DNA of 35,894 nt from PGYR01 sp041675005 (GCA_041675005.1 JBAYUQ010000028.1:1-35894), one strand, 5' to 3'; positions 7,706 to 16,440 are shown, counted from the first letter of the stretch. Translations and numbers: made by a program. Notes: generated from the sequence alone by a model not told the origin.

Positions 7706-9088
7706 TTAAGCCCGTTCTATTTTAGAATGGGCTTTTCTTTTGAAAAACCAGACTGGTTTAGCATCATAACCCAATTCAATCTTAGCGTTAGTCAGTATAG
7801 AGAAGATAACGCCCATCATAGACCACAACGCAAATCCAACGAATGAGTTACTCGTTAGGAAATTAGTCATTGTCAATATAACAAGTGCATAGAATGAAGC
7901 ATTAAGCAGGAAAATTGTATCTGGTTTTAATTTATGAAAACTACTTCGTAAGCTAAGGTACTCACCAATATTCAAAAAGAATAATGAAAGAAAAATCAAT
8001 CCACCTATAATACCAGTTTCTATCAGTGAATGCATAACTGCGAAATCACTATATCCTATCTCTCCCAAGTGTTTGGTCTGACCTAGGCCGATACCTATTA
8101 TTGGGCTTTTAAGCCATAGCTCTACGGAACTAGCGAAGTTATTACTCCTAGTGTCAAAAGATTCACCTACAACACTATGTGTCGTGAGACCTAATATACT
8201 CGAAATACGAGTATAAAATAATTCTAATAAACTCGTTTCAAAGAATTCAAGAATGAAAAAATCGCCTATTACAATTAGGACTATTACAGCAAGTAATATT
8301 TTTAATATCCTCTTGTAGTTTATCCCTTTGTTATATATAAAGTAAGCGGCGGCGAGAAAAGCCAACCCCAAAACCCCTGTCAAGGAGAATGTAACGAAGA
8401 GAGAAAGAGCTGATAATACAAATATAAAGTTTAAGAGTTTTCTTGATTTAAGTATAGCCAAAGATCCAGATTTGAACATAGGGTATATCATAAACCCAAT
8501 AATAGTTAGATTGTACCCAGCTAAAGCCGATGGCTCAGAAAATATGGAGGTAGCCCGGTAGAAGTTCTTGAATTTCAAACTCAACTGCTGATAAGGTTCT
8601 GTGGTATCTTCTAATGCCTGTAAACTAGCATTAGTCAGGTCTATCCATGCTAATGGCAAATCATAGGCACGAGCGAATAGCTGATAAATACCGAAGATAT
8701 TGATAAGTATTGATAAGAATAACCAAATTTTAATTATGTTTACCCACACCTTATTCTCTATTTTGAATATCCCTAAAAATAAAGGAAAAGAGGTTAAAAA
8801 TAAAAAGTGCAAATAAGTTTTGATGAACTGTGTGTTCTCTGCATTGTAATCAGAAAGGACATATATGAAAGAAGCTCCTGCTGCCACTTGCAATAGAACT
8901 AATGATTTGACACAATAAATGGGGTTCAGATTTATAGTAATTTTGTTTGCAAGAAACTTTGCTAGAAAGAGAAAATATATAATTGCTATTACTGGATACG
9001 AAGGCGAAATACCAAAATTCCCAATATTGAAAAGTTGGAATACACCTACGAAGTAGAGAATATATAATAAGTAAAATAAGAAATTCAT
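7706..9088 (-). CDS. O-antigen ligase/polymerase-like membrane protein
   Basis: The 460-residue protein has about eleven hydrophobic segments and a periplasmic loop with the family pattern of O-antigen ligases/polymerases (Wzy_C/WaaL type): SEPSALAGY (184-192), RSNNF (314-318), then GIGLG (332-336) and MHSLIETGIIGG (352-363), where Arg and His are typical catalytic-region residues. It probably transfers or polymerises lipid-linked glycan on the periplasmic face. It is the last gene of a five-gene leftward unit, starting 19 bp after the third glycosyltransferase. Ligase and polymerase cannot be told apart from sequence alone. Its last codons carry the serC terminator on the opposite strand. 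Confidence 0.75.
   Translation of the reverse strand: MNFLFYLLYILYFVGVFQLFNIGNFGISPSYPVIAIIYFLFLAKFLANKITINLNPIYCVKSLVLLQVAAGASFIYVLSDYNAENTQFIKTYLHFLFLTSFPLFLGIFKIENKVWVNIIKIWLFLSILINIFGIYQLFARAYDLPLAWIDLTNASLQALEDTTEPYQQLSLKFKNFYRATSIFSEPSALAGYNLTIIGFMIYPMFKSGSLAILKSRKLLNFIFVLSALSLFVTFSLTGVLGLAFLAAAYFIYNKGINYKRILKILLAVIVLIVIGDFFILEFFETSLLELFYTRISSILGLTTHSVVGESFDTRSNNFASSVELWLKSPIIGIGLGQTKHLGEIGYSDFAVMHSLIETGIIGGLIFLSLFFLNIGEYLSLRSSFHKLKPDTIFLLNASFYALVILTMTNFLTSNSFVGFALWSMMGVIFSILTNAKIELGYDAKPVWFFKRKAHSKIERA
7708..7740 (+). terminator. serC terminator inside the 3' end of the convergent gene
   Basis: AAGCCCGTTCT (7708-7718) pairs with AGAATGGGCTT (7723-7733) with one G-T wobble, followed by a T-rich tract. 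The stem lies within the last codons of the leftward gene ending at 7706. Confidence 0.75.
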
Positions 9089-9107
9089 TAGCTGTTTTTG
9101 CTCTTAT

Positions 9108-10652
9108 CTAGTTCGAAGGATTTCTTTTGTAGATTATAAAATTATCTTCGATTATAGTATCTTGTTTGAAATTTGTCACAATATAATCCCAAATTAGCAA
9201 ATTCTTCTGTATTGATGATAATGATGTGTCATCATTGAAGAACATAATATGGGATTGATCATTATTCTGAAGTATTATTACTTCAGAATCTTTTATATTC
9301 TCAAATGCTTTTTCTTTCAGATATTCGGGTGCTCTTTCGTTGAGATAGAATGCCGATTGGGGGAATGAGTATTTATAATCAAAATCGAAGTAACAAATCA
9401 TCTCATTTCCACCAGTATTTATCAGAAGTACTTTGTCAGTATTCGTATTAGCATTTATATAGTCTGCAACGGCGAAGTGCTTTTTAAGTATCTGTCCTTC
9501 TTCACCTTCTGTTAGTGTAGAATAGAATGCTCTACCACCTTTGGTGATTACTGCTACAGGGAATCGCATTATATTTAACAATCGTGGGATTGGGCTAAAA
9601 AGTATAACTACAAATAGTATAATTGCAATCGTTGTTTTTCTGTAACCTTTCATCTCTTTGATTATCAACGAAAGTCCAATCGATGAAAGCATAACAAGGA
9701 ATGGGAATATTCGCTGTTCGTGATAATTAAGCATTTTTCTTTCAATCACTACCGAAACAAATAAAATTAAGGCGAATACTATTAGTCCTTGTATTAGTTT
9801 TTTATTCTCTATCTCTATATTTTTCGAACCAACGTAGAATACAATATAAAGTGCTGAAAGAAATAAGACTATTGAATAATGTTCTGTGAAAAAAGATGTT
9901 CCAAATTTAATAGTTTCTTGCAACCAACTAAACCCAAGAGCTGGGTAATTGCTATACTCTTTCATATAGTTAAAGAAATCTAAGAAAGAATGGAAATTCC
10001 CAGATAATAATACGGGTGAGAAGAGCAATAGTGTAACAGCTAAAGCTATAATTAGTTGGATTACACTTTGAATAATTATGCTTCTAATGCTTTTCTTTTG
10101 GATTAACATGTACAAAATATCTGCCAATAATAGTATCCCAAACGTATATTTTAGATTAATAGCTATTCCTAGCAAAACGCCTTTTATCAATTTATCGTAT
10201 TTGCCAGTTTGTGATTTGCTTTCTAGATAATAATACCATATCAGAGGTAAAAATAGCAGACTTTCCACTTGGAAAGTGCTTGGAAAGCTAAGAGTGACAT
10301 AAGCCATAGGCATAAGCACTGAGAATAATCGAATTGCCGTTTTGTTAAATTCTAGCTTATTGAAAATATAAATACTCGACAGAAGGAATACAGTTTGATA
10401 AACGAAATCAAATAATCTATAAAGCGTTATATTCTTGCCAAACATAGAGTATAGGAACTCGAAGAAATAGTAAACGAAAGGCGGTTTCACGTCGAAATAA
10501 TCAACATATAAAGCTCCTCCATTCTTTAGTATCATTCCACCTTGGATGAACGTAGCCATATCAGATGAGACAGGAAAGAATACAGTTAAACTTAGAATTA
10601 GAATTCCTAATGTTAGTAATAGATAATCATATTTGTTCTGGAAGTATTTCAT
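9108..10652 (-). CDS. GT-C (ArnT/PMT-like) glycosyltransferase, paralogue 1
   Basis: This 514-residue polytopic protein belongs to the GT-C, dolichyl-phosphate-mannose/ArnT-like class that transfers a sugar from a polyprenyl phosphate donor on the periplasmic side. After the first membrane helix comes SSD (29-31), then GGALYVDYFDVKPP (45-58). The acidic residues in this first loop are the expected catalytic/metal site, and the KPP motif is typical of the family. About ten further hydrophobic segments follow, then a soluble C-terminal domain of roughly 130 residues with NTGGN, FDYKY and SAFYL. That tail is shared by the two paralogues upstream. The ATG overlaps the previous gene's stop (ATGA), so translation is likely coupled. 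Donor and acceptor are unknown. Confidence 0.8.
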   Translation of the reverse strand: MKYFQNKYDYLLLTLGILILSLTVFFPVSSDMATFIQGGMILKNGGALYVDYFDVKPPFVYYFFEFLYSMFGKNITLYRLFDFVYQTVFLLSSIYIFNKLEFNKTAIRLFSVLMPMAYVTLSFPSTFQVESLLFLPLIWYYYLESKSQTGKYDKLIKGVLLGIAINLKYTFGILLLADILYMLIQKKSIRSIIIQSVIQLIIALAVTLLLFSPVLLSGNFHSFLDFFNYMKEYSNYPALGFSWLQETIKFGTSFFTEHYSIVLFLSALYIVFYVGSKNIEIENKKLIQGLIVFALILFVSVVIERKMLNYHEQRIFPFLVMLSSIGLSLIIKEMKGYRKTTIAIILFVVILFSPIPRLLNIMRFPVAVITKGGRAFYSTLTEGEEGQILKKHFAVADYINANTNTDKVLLINTGGNEMICYFDFDYKYSFPQSAFYLNERAPEYLKEKAFENIKDSEVIILQNNDQSHIMFFNDDTSLSSIQKNLLIWDYIVTNFKQDTIIEDNFIIYKRNPSN

Positions 10653-12172
10653 TTGATTTTTCTCTCATAAATGAAATATCTGTCCATAAGTACAGTGTCT
10701 AGGGTGAAGTTCTTATCTATGTACTCATTGTATTCTTTCTCTCCAAAAAATAAGTCGTAGCTACTACCCTCCGATAGGAATATCATAAATATGTCATCGC
10801 TACTATCTATTGCTATTATATTAGCATCATGCAAGTCTTCTTCAAATGCTTTCTTATATGATAACGGTGCCTTTGGAGATAGGTGAAATGCACTATGGGG
10901 GAACTTGTATCTATAATCGAAATCCAGATAATGAACGGCTTGGTTGCCCCCAGTATTCATAAATAGAAATTTCTCATCGCCTTTTTTATTAATATAATCG
11001 GCAATTTCTATATGCTGACCTAGTATAGTGAACGGCATATCATTAGTATAGTATGAGACATAAGATTCATAATTAAATACTCTATCAAAAGCTATTTTGT
11101 ATGTATTCACAAACCTTAATAGTGGACTAAGTATCAAGAACATAGATACGATTACGAAAGTTGAGATGTTTCTACCAAACCTAAATCTCTCAATTAATAT
11201 AATCAATCCAAAACTTACTAATATCATCATGTAAGGATATATTCTTATAACATGATACATATTAATTTTTCTTTCTAAAATGACAGAGCCAAAAAGCAAT
11301 AAAATAAAAATCAATAAATACTTTTTAATCTGGACTAATCTTTTATTTTTTAGCAATATAATGGCTACCGTAAATAAAAATAAATAACTAATGGAGGTCA
11401 TAGTACCAAAATTATATGAAAGGAAGTTTATTATTGTTTTTACCAATTCAATCCCTATCGGTGGGTACTTTGCATATTCAGCAAGATATATATTTGTTTC
11501 AACAAATCCGCTGATATCCCCCCTCAAAATAATAGGTAGAAAACTAAGGAATACTATGAACAGTGCTACTGTTATATGTAAAACTGGTTTTGCATAATTT
11601 CTAACCTTTAATTCCTTGAAAAAATAGATCAGATATCCAACGAAAACAATACCCAGAGTATATTTGAATGCAAGAGCTATACCTAATGTTACTCCCATTA
11701 TTATATGATGTTTATAGGAATCCTCATTCTTAATCATATAATAGAAGTATAGTATCAGAGGTATAAATGCTAATGATTCTGTCTGGAATATATCTCTGTA
11801 ATTTAAGATAGTATAGCTGAGTGGGAATAGTATCAGAAATGCTTTTATTACCTTCGTTTTTATTTCTAGCTTAGTCAGCAAATATGCTGTTAGAACAAGA
11901 AATGACATCTGATATAATAAATCAAATATCCTGAAAGCAAATACATTATCACCAAAAATAGAGTTGATACCAGCAAATAAATAATATATCAGTGGCGGTT
12001 TGATATCATAGAAATCACTGAATAGCCCACCACCATTCGCTATTATACTTCCTCCGTGCATAAATACAGATAAGTCTGAAGAAATAGGAAACGCGAGAGT
12101 AGGCAAAAGTATAACTAAAGCTATAATGAAATACTTTATTAAAGATTTATCTATTACTGGAGCTTGTATCAT
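10649..12172 (-). CDS. GT-C (ArnT/PMT-like) glycosyltransferase, paralogue 2
   Basis: The 507-residue protein is colinear with its neighbours on both sides. It has SSD at 31-33 and GGGLFSDFYDIKPP at 47-60, with the same first-loop acids and an intact KPP. The predicted membrane helices match in number and spacing. The C-terminal soluble domain contains NTGGN, LDFDYRYKFP and SAFHL, closer to paralogue 1 than to paralogue 3. It overlaps both flanking genes by four bases (ATGA). I infer a tandem duplication with later specialisation, for example sequential addition of sugars to one glycan, but no substrate can be read from the sequence. Confidence 0.8.
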   Translation of the reverse strand: MIQAPVIDKSLIKYFIIALVILLPTLAFPISSDLSVFMHGGSIIANGGGLFSDFYDIKPPLIYYLFAGINSIFGDNVFAFRIFDLLYQMSFLVLTAYLLTKLEIKTKVIKAFLILFPLSYTILNYRDIFQTESLAFIPLILYFYYMIKNEDSYKHHIIMGVTLGIALAFKYTLGIVFVGYLIYFFKELKVRNYAKPVLHITVALFIVFLSFLPIILRGDISGFVETNIYLAEYAKYPPIGIELVKTIINFLSYNFGTMTSISYLFLFTVAIILLKNKRLVQIKKYLLIFILLLFGSVILERKINMYHVIRIYPYMMILVSFGLIILIERFRFGRNISTFVIVSMFLILSPLLRFVNTYKIAFDRVFNYESYVSYYTNDMPFTILGQHIEIADYINKKGDEKFLFMNTGGNQAVHYLDFDYRYKFPHSAFHLSPKAPLSYKKAFEEDLHDANIIAIDSSDDIFMIFLSEGSSYDLFFGEKEYNEYIDKNFTLDTVLMDRYFIYERKIK

Positions 12173-13683
12173 TCTACTTTCTTTCTATCGTATATATAAT
12201 ATCTGCCATCAAGTAAAGTGTCTAATTCAAAATCATCGTTCAGTAGCTTATTGAATCTCTCTATTCTCATCATATTATCATAGCTAGAAAGATGATTGAA
12301 GAAATTAGCATAGTGGTTGTCATCATTCTGAATTATCAAATAATCAACTTTTTCCATATCTTTAGCAACTTCTTCTACTATGCCTTGGTTGTCAAAATCA
12401 CCTAGATAGAAAGCAGAAAGAGGATATTTATAGTAACTTTCGCTCCTACGCAAATACTGATGGCTACCCGAATTTACATAGATAAAGCTCTTGCCTTTCG
12501 GCTTTGTATATTCCTCAAGTATAGCCATAGCATTATAGTTGCCAGTACCGTCATCGTGAGAAAAGTTGAATATGTAATTTTCTTTGTTCCGGAAATAATC
12601 CATTGGTATTTTCATTGTATTAACTACTCTCGGTAGTGGAGAAAGGAATAATGCAAAGAAGAGTACGAATGTGAATGCTATTTTGTTTTTAACTGAAATG
12701 CTTTTATAAAGAGAGTATAAGCCATAAGAACTTAGCATTATCAAGAATGGATAAACGCGGCTAAATTGATACAAATTCGGCTTTCTTTCTATCAGAAATG
12801 AGACGAAAAGTAGAATAAAAAAGAGCAGTATAAAATTGAATACTTTATCCGCATTTTCGTTCTTTTTGAAGGGAAACAATACCACACTATATATAGCTGC
12901 CGCTGAGAATAGTAGTGAATAATAATCACCGAAGAGGTATCCTAGTCCTTTCAAATATTCTTTTATAAATCCTAAGTTGATAGGTGGGTGTGCCTTGTAT
13001 TTATCTAGATATGCAAATAAACCATCTAGGTATAGAGTATTACCTTGTGCAATAGTTGGTAGAAAACTCAAGAAAACGCAAAGTAAAGCGACAGTGAGTT
13101 CAATTATTTTGTTCCGAGCGAACTTCCAATTGAAGTTGGATTGAGTTAAGCTATAAATAATATCAGCAAGGAAAACGAGTCCTAGTGAATATTTGAATGA
13201 AACTATAATGCCTAACAAAATTCCTTTGACTAAAGTCGAATTTCTATTAGGTTTTACTATTTGGTAGAAATACCAAATCATAGGTAAATAAGTCAAAGTC
13301 TCACATTGCATAGTATTACTATGGTTTAGCGTGACATAGCTAGCGGAAAATCCAATTATGAATATCCATCGAACGGCTCGGTCCAAATTCAGTTTGAAAA
13401 GAATGTAATTAGCACTTAAAACGAAGGACAGAGTAATAATATAATCAACTATCCTAGTGGCTATTATGTTACCACCAGTTAATAAGTCGATCAATGCAAA
13501 AAAGTAGTAAGTCAGTGGTGCTTTCAGATCAAAGAAATCTTTGAATAGTTCACCACCATCAGCTATGACCTTCCCACCAAGCATAAACACAGATAAATCT
13601 GATGATGCCGGGAAAAAAATAGTCGGTATCAGAATAATTGCTGCTACAATTAGAATTCTAATATCTTTTACTTCTGGAATCAA
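12169..13683 (-). CDS. GT-C (ArnT/PMT-like) glycosyltransferase, paralogue 3
   Basis: This 504-residue member is the first glycosyltransferase transcribed and the most divergent of the three. SSD is at 27-29 and GGELFKDFFDLKAP at 43-56, so the family KPP is changed to KAP. The C-terminal domain keeps the layout (NSGSHQYLRR, YYKYPLSAFYL, then IIQND) but has lost the NTGGN and FDYKY wording of the others. It overlaps the threonine dehydrogenase gene upstream and paralogue 2 downstream by ATGA junctions. The catalytic acids appear intact, so it is probably active, perhaps with a different donor or acceptor. Confidence 0.78.
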   Translation of the reverse strand: MIPEVKDIRILIVAAIILIPTIFFPASSDLSVFMLGGKVIADGGELFKDFFDLKAPLTYYFFALIDLLTGGNIIATRIVDYIITLSFVLSANYILFKLNLDRAVRWIFIIGFSASYVTLNHSNTMQCETLTYLPMIWYFYQIVKPNRNSTLVKGILLGIIVSFKYSLGLVFLADIIYSLTQSNFNWKFARNKIIELTVALLCVFLSFLPTIAQGNTLYLDGLFAYLDKYKAHPPINLGFIKEYLKGLGYLFGDYYSLLFSAAAIYSVVLFPFKKNENADKVFNFILLFFILLFVSFLIERKPNLYQFSRVYPFLIMLSSYGLYSLYKSISVKNKIAFTFVLFFALFLSPLPRVVNTMKIPMDYFRNKENYIFNFSHDDGTGNYNAMAILEEYTKPKGKSFIYVNSGSHQYLRRSESYYKYPLSAFYLGDFDNQGIVEEVAKDMEKVDYLIIQNDDNHYANFFNHLSSYDNMMRIERFNKLLNDDFELDTLLDGRYYIYDRKKVE

Positions 13684-14642
13684 ATCAAGCCATTTTTATG
13701 TTTTTCTGTTAATACTTCGACCATACTTTTAGTCATTTTTTCCAAGTCAAAGTCGTGTGACCAATCCCACTCAGCACGAGCAGCACTGTCATCTATAACT
13801 TGTGGCCAAGATTCGGCAATCAATTGTCGTGAATCTGGTGTGTAAGTAATTTCAAAATTTGGAATATGCTTTTTGATTTCTGCGGCTAACTCAGCAGGAG
13901 AGAAGCTAGCAGCAGCAACGTTGAAATTAGAGTGATGCTCTAATCTATCAAAATCTGCTTCCATCAAATCTATAGTAGCTTTGATACAATCGGGCATATA
14001 CATCATTGGTAAAGTAGCATCTTCTTTCAAGAAGCAATCATATTTCTGATGCTTAACCGCTTCGTAGAATATCTCAACAGCATAGTCAGTAGTTCCGCCA
14101 CCTGGCAATGTTTCAGATGAGATAATACCTGGATAACGCAATCCTCGAATATCTAATCCCTGTTTCTTAACGAAATAGTCACTTAGTATCTCGCCACTAA
14201 CTTTGGTAACTCCGTACATAGTAGTCGGTTGTAATACTGATTCTTGTGGGGTATTAATAGTTTCTACGCCCGGACCCCATACAGCGATAGAGCTAGGAAC
14301 GAATATTTTCTTTATTTTTTTCTCAATAGTTGTCTTGATGATATTGATAGTACCATTCATATTGATATCCCAACAAAGGAAAGGATCTTTCTCGCCAGTG
14401 GCTGATAGTAACGCTGCCATGTGGAATATAGTATCTATATTATATTTGTCAACTACGCTATCGATAGCTGATTTGTCCATTATATTCAAGACTTCATTTG
14501 GTCCATTGTCCGCAATTAGAGATGGTGGATTGTCTCTGACATCAGTAGCTATTACGTTCTCGCCGCCATATTTCTTTCTTAATTCGTTTACCAATTCGGT
14601 CCCTATTTGACCGTAAGCTCCAGTTACTAATATTCTTTTCAT
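13680..14642 (-). CDS. tdh: L-threonine 3-dehydrogenase, SDR type
   Basis: NAD-dependent oxidation of threonine to 2-amino-3-ketobutyrate. The protein is an extended short-chain dehydrogenase: GAYGQIG nucleotide loop (8-14), HMAALLSATGE (74-84), PSS at 116-118, catalytic Tyr143 and Lys147 in YGVTK, then RYPGIIS (169-175), GGGTTDYAVEI (181-191), LPMMYMPD (211-218) and the SWPQVIDDSAARAEW segment (278-292). These are signature stretches of the SDR-type threonine dehydrogenases, not general sugar epimerases. I use the internal ATG at 14642 because the Rossmann strand begins there and AGGA lies 10 bp upstream; a longer frame begins at 14678. No kbl ligase gene is nearby. It is unexpectedly the first gene of a glycan operon, overlapping the next gene by ATGA. 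Confidence 0.9.
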   Translation of the reverse strand: MKRILVTGAYGQIGTELVNELRKKYGGENVIATDVRDNPPSLIADNGPNEVLNIMDKSAIDSVVDKYNIDTIFHMAALLSATGEKDPFLCWDINMNGTINIIKTTIEKKIKKIFVPSSIAVWGPGVETINTPQESVLQPTTMYGVTKVSGEILSDYFVKKQGLDIRGLRYPGIISSETLPGGGTTDYAVEIFYEAVKHQKYDCFLKEDATLPMMYMPDCIKATIDLMEADFDRLEHHSNFNVAAASFSPAELAAEIKKHIPNFEITYTPDSRQLIAESWPQVIDDSAARAEWDWSHDFDLEKMTKSMVEVLTEKHKNGLI

Positions 14643-14746
14643 AAAATTAATTTTTCCTAGTTTATATCTATCCTGCAATTTAATTAATTCTTGGCATTAT
14701 ATAAGGGGTATTTGGAGAGTTAATTCTCACATAAAAAACTTATATT

Positions 14747-15097
14747 GTGTTTATGCTACCTTCAAAAATCCAAAAAATGGAAAAGGCTCAGAAAAAGCTG
14801 AGTAATATCAAACTCAAAACAGTTGAAAAGTATTTTAGAAAATTATTCTTGATATTATTGATATCATTATTGTCCTTATTATTCTTTGATTTGATACAAT
14901 ACTTTACTGATAAAACAAGCTACCCTTGGGGGTATGAAGATGGTGGATGGACTTATGAAAACCCTATAAATTATTTAATTTCGAGTATCTTGATTATAAC
15001 ATATTTAGGGAGCTTGACTTTTCTATTAATAAAACGATTTTATAAAACTTTTTTTATTTTACTGTTAGTATGGTTTCTTTATTTAATGGCATTTTAA
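14747..15097 (+). CDS. Small hypothetical membrane protein
   Basis: A 116-residue product with a basic, amphipathic N-terminus (KIQKMEKAQKKLSNIKLK) and three hydrophobic segments near residues 33-52, 75-96 and 99-115. A short aromatic loop (YPWGYEDGGWTYENP) lies between the first two. I do not recognise a family. Alternative starts at 14753 and 14777 are possible and no clear ribosome-binding site decides. It diverges from the threonine dehydrogenase unit and ends in a gene-free stretch. It could be a real orphan gene; composition and the absence of an overlapping better frame favour that. Confidence 0.5.
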   Translation: MFMLPSKIQKMEKAQKKLSNIKLKTVEKYFRKLFLILLISLLSLLFFDLIQYFTDKTSYPWGYEDGGWTYENPINYLISSILIITYLGSLTFLLIKRFYKTFFILLLVWFLYLMAF

Positions 15098-15181
15098 AAA
15101 TTAGATTTGAAAAACTGGATAATGGCAGAGTTTGTGGATATGTAAATACCCCGTCAGCCAACGCTAGTGTGTTGTCTGCCA

Positions 15182-15200
15182 CCCCTTTTTAAAAAAGGGG
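15182..15200. repeat. Palindrome in intergenic repeat-like DNA
   Basis: Four C and five T are mirrored by A and four G, with one extra A. It sits in DNA that looks like a degenerate interspersed element, not beside a gene end, and has no clear T-tract, so I do not call it a terminator. Confidence 0.5.
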
Positions 15201-15333
15201 AATTCTCACAACCTAAGAAACGTATGACTTTATGCGTAGCGAAAGAGAAATTCTCCAAGCCTAAAGCATGGGTGTTTAAGATGATACAACAGAACCTAAT
15301 ATAATATGGATAAAATCAGATTCAAAATACATT

Positions 15334-15369
15334 TGCGTTTATTTCGTTTATTTCGTTAATTGCGTTTGT
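15334..15369 (+). repeat. Four 9-bp tandem repeats upstream of the antitoxin gene
   Basis: The units are TGCGTTTAT, TTCGTTTAT, TTCGTTAAT and TGCGTTTGT, in perfect 9-bp register. The block ends 25 bp before the antitoxin ATG. The location suits an operator for the HTH protein encoded next, since most antitoxins repress their own promoter. That is inference; a simple minisatellite is the alternative. Confidence 0.75.
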
Positions 15370-15394
15370 GATTATAATAAGCGAGAATAAATAA

Positions 15395-15853
15395 ATGAAT
15401 TTAGTTCTAAATAAAACAACTCTTGAAGAAAGACAATTAGCTTCTATATCGAAGGATACATTTTCAAAGGCTTCAAGTAAGTTAAGCTCAAGAGACAAAA
15501 AAGAAACTTTCATTAAAGTAGAAAAATCTGGTGAGTTTATACAAGTTCCTTCTAAGTTAATTGGTCTAATTTCTGATATTATTACAAGTATGTCAGAAGG
15601 GAAATCTGTTGCCCTAATTGATTCTGATTCCGAATTAACGACTCAACAAGCAGCTGATATTATCAGAGTTTCTAGACCTCATTTAATTAAACTACTTGAA
15701 ACAGGTGAAATACCACATAGAAAAGTGGGTACTCATAGACGTGTGAAATTAAGTGATTTATTAGACTACCAAGAAAGCCAGAAAAAGAAAAGAGAAATCT
15801 ACCTTGAGGAATTAGTTAGCCAAGCACAAGAGTTGAAAATGGGTTATGAATAA
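15395..15853 (+). CDS. Excisionase-family HTH antitoxin
   Basis: The 152-residue protein has an N-terminal region of about 75 residues without a recognised motif, then a MerR/excisionase-like winged HTH (about 80-126): LTTQQAADIIRVSRPHLIKLL, then GEIPHRKVGTHRRVKLSDLLDY. A charged helical tail (KKKREIYLEELVSQAQELK) probably binds the toxin. The last 8 bp overlap the start of the PIN-domain gene, the usual layout of type II toxin-antitoxin operons. It likely represses its own promoter through the 9-bp repeats immediately upstream. A role in recombination (true excisionase) is unlikely because no integrase is nearby. Confidence 0.85.
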   Translation: MNLVLNKTTLEERQLASISKDTFSKASSKLSSRDKKETFIKVEKSGEFIQVPSKLIGLISDIITSMSEGKSVALIDSDSELTTQQAADIIRVSRPHLIKLLETGEIPHRKVGTHRRVKLSDLLDYQESQKKKREIYLEELVSQAQELKMGYE

Positions 15854-16430
15854 TCAAGAAGTTTTAACCGCAGTCTTAGATGCCTGTGTTTTGTATCCTG
15901 CACCAATTAGGGATTTACTTTTATCTCTAGCTTCCGAAGGTTTATTTGAACCCAAATGGAGTAAAATGATAAATGAAGAATGGGTTAGAAATCTCTTATT
16001 AAAGAGAAAGGATATTAAAAGGGAGAGACTAGAAGTTACAGTTGGTTTTATGAACAAATCATTCCCTTTGGCGAATACAAGAAATTACAGAAACCTCACA
16101 ACTAAATTGAATTTACCAGATAAGAATGATAATCATGTTTTATCCAGTGCAATAAAAAGTAAGTCTCAATATATTGTGACTTCTAACCTCAAAGATTTCC
16201 CTAGTATAATTTTGAAAGAGTATAATATAAATGCAATTCATCCAGATGAATTCATTCTAAATCTACTTAAAAACAATGAAGAAAGGAGTTTGAAAGCATT
16301 TTCAGAATTAATGTATAGATTAAAGAATCCACCAATCACACAAGAAGAATTATTAATTATCTTTGAAAAAATAGGTCTTTCTAAGACTTCTAGCAAGTTA
16401 GCTGAACTAACAAAAACCCCTCCGAAATAA
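15846..16430 (+). CDS. PIN-domain ribonuclease toxin
   Basis: A 194-residue PIN-domain protein of the type paired with excisionase-like antitoxins. Acidic active-site candidates are Asp12 (LDACVLYP), Glu44/Glu45 in NEEW, Asp95 in LPDKNDNHV, and Asp117 in TSNLKDFP. Together they would bind the metal ions of a PIN nuclease. The region LPDKNDNHVLSSAI then IVTSNLKDFP is characteristic. The first 8 bp overlap the antitoxin gene. A C-terminal extension of about 50 residues (after HPDEF) is helical. The target RNA is unknown. All the expected catalytic acids are present, so I see no sign that the toxin is dead. Confidence 0.87.
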   Translation: MNNQEVLTAVLDACVLYPAPIRDLLLSLASEGLFEPKWSKMINEEWVRNLLLKRKDIKRERLEVTVGFMNKSFPLANTRNYRNLTTKLNLPDKNDNHVLSSAIKSKSQYIVTSNLKDFPSIILKEYNINAIHPDEFILNLLKNNEERSLKAFSELMYRLKNPPITQEELLIIFEKIGLSKTSSKLAELTKTPPK

Positions 16431-16440
16431 ATCGGAAGGG
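16412..16440 (-). terminator. Terminator of the pirin unit, overlapping the toxin gene end
   Basis: Read leftward, CCCTTCCGA pairs with TCGGAGGG (one bulge) and is followed by GTTTTTG. It overlaps the final codons and stop of the PIN gene on the other strand. In the rightward direction the T-tract is poor, so it is mainly a leftward terminator. Confidence 0.65.

Larger units (their letters stand above)
15098..15394. other. Gene-free stretch before the toxin-antitoxin pair
   Basis: No coding frame is evident. It contains a near-perfect CCCCTTTTT/AAAAAGGGG palindrome (15182-15200), a segment around 15235-15260 with words (GTAGCGAAAGAG) recalling the dispersed repeat at 155-215, and four 9-bp tandem repeats (15334-15369) just before the antitoxin start. 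Confidence 0.55.

Noticed and set aside
14203..14610. A 135-codon plus-strand frame opposite the threonine dehydrogenase gene
   Set aside because: Lies wholly antisense to a gene with clear catalytic motifs.
13680..14642. UDP-sugar epimerase for the glycan operon
   Set aside because: Context suggested it, but the stretches LPMMYMPD, GGGTTDYAVE and SWPQVIDDSA match SDR threonine dehydrogenases much better.
15334..15369. CRISPR-like array
   Set aside because: The repeats are only 9 bp, directly abutting, with no spacers, and no cas gene is present.
15395..16430. Excisionase/integrase module of a mobile element
   Set aside because: The HTH resembles excisionases but its overlapping partner is a PIN nuclease and no integrase is seen; a toxin-antitoxin pair explains both.
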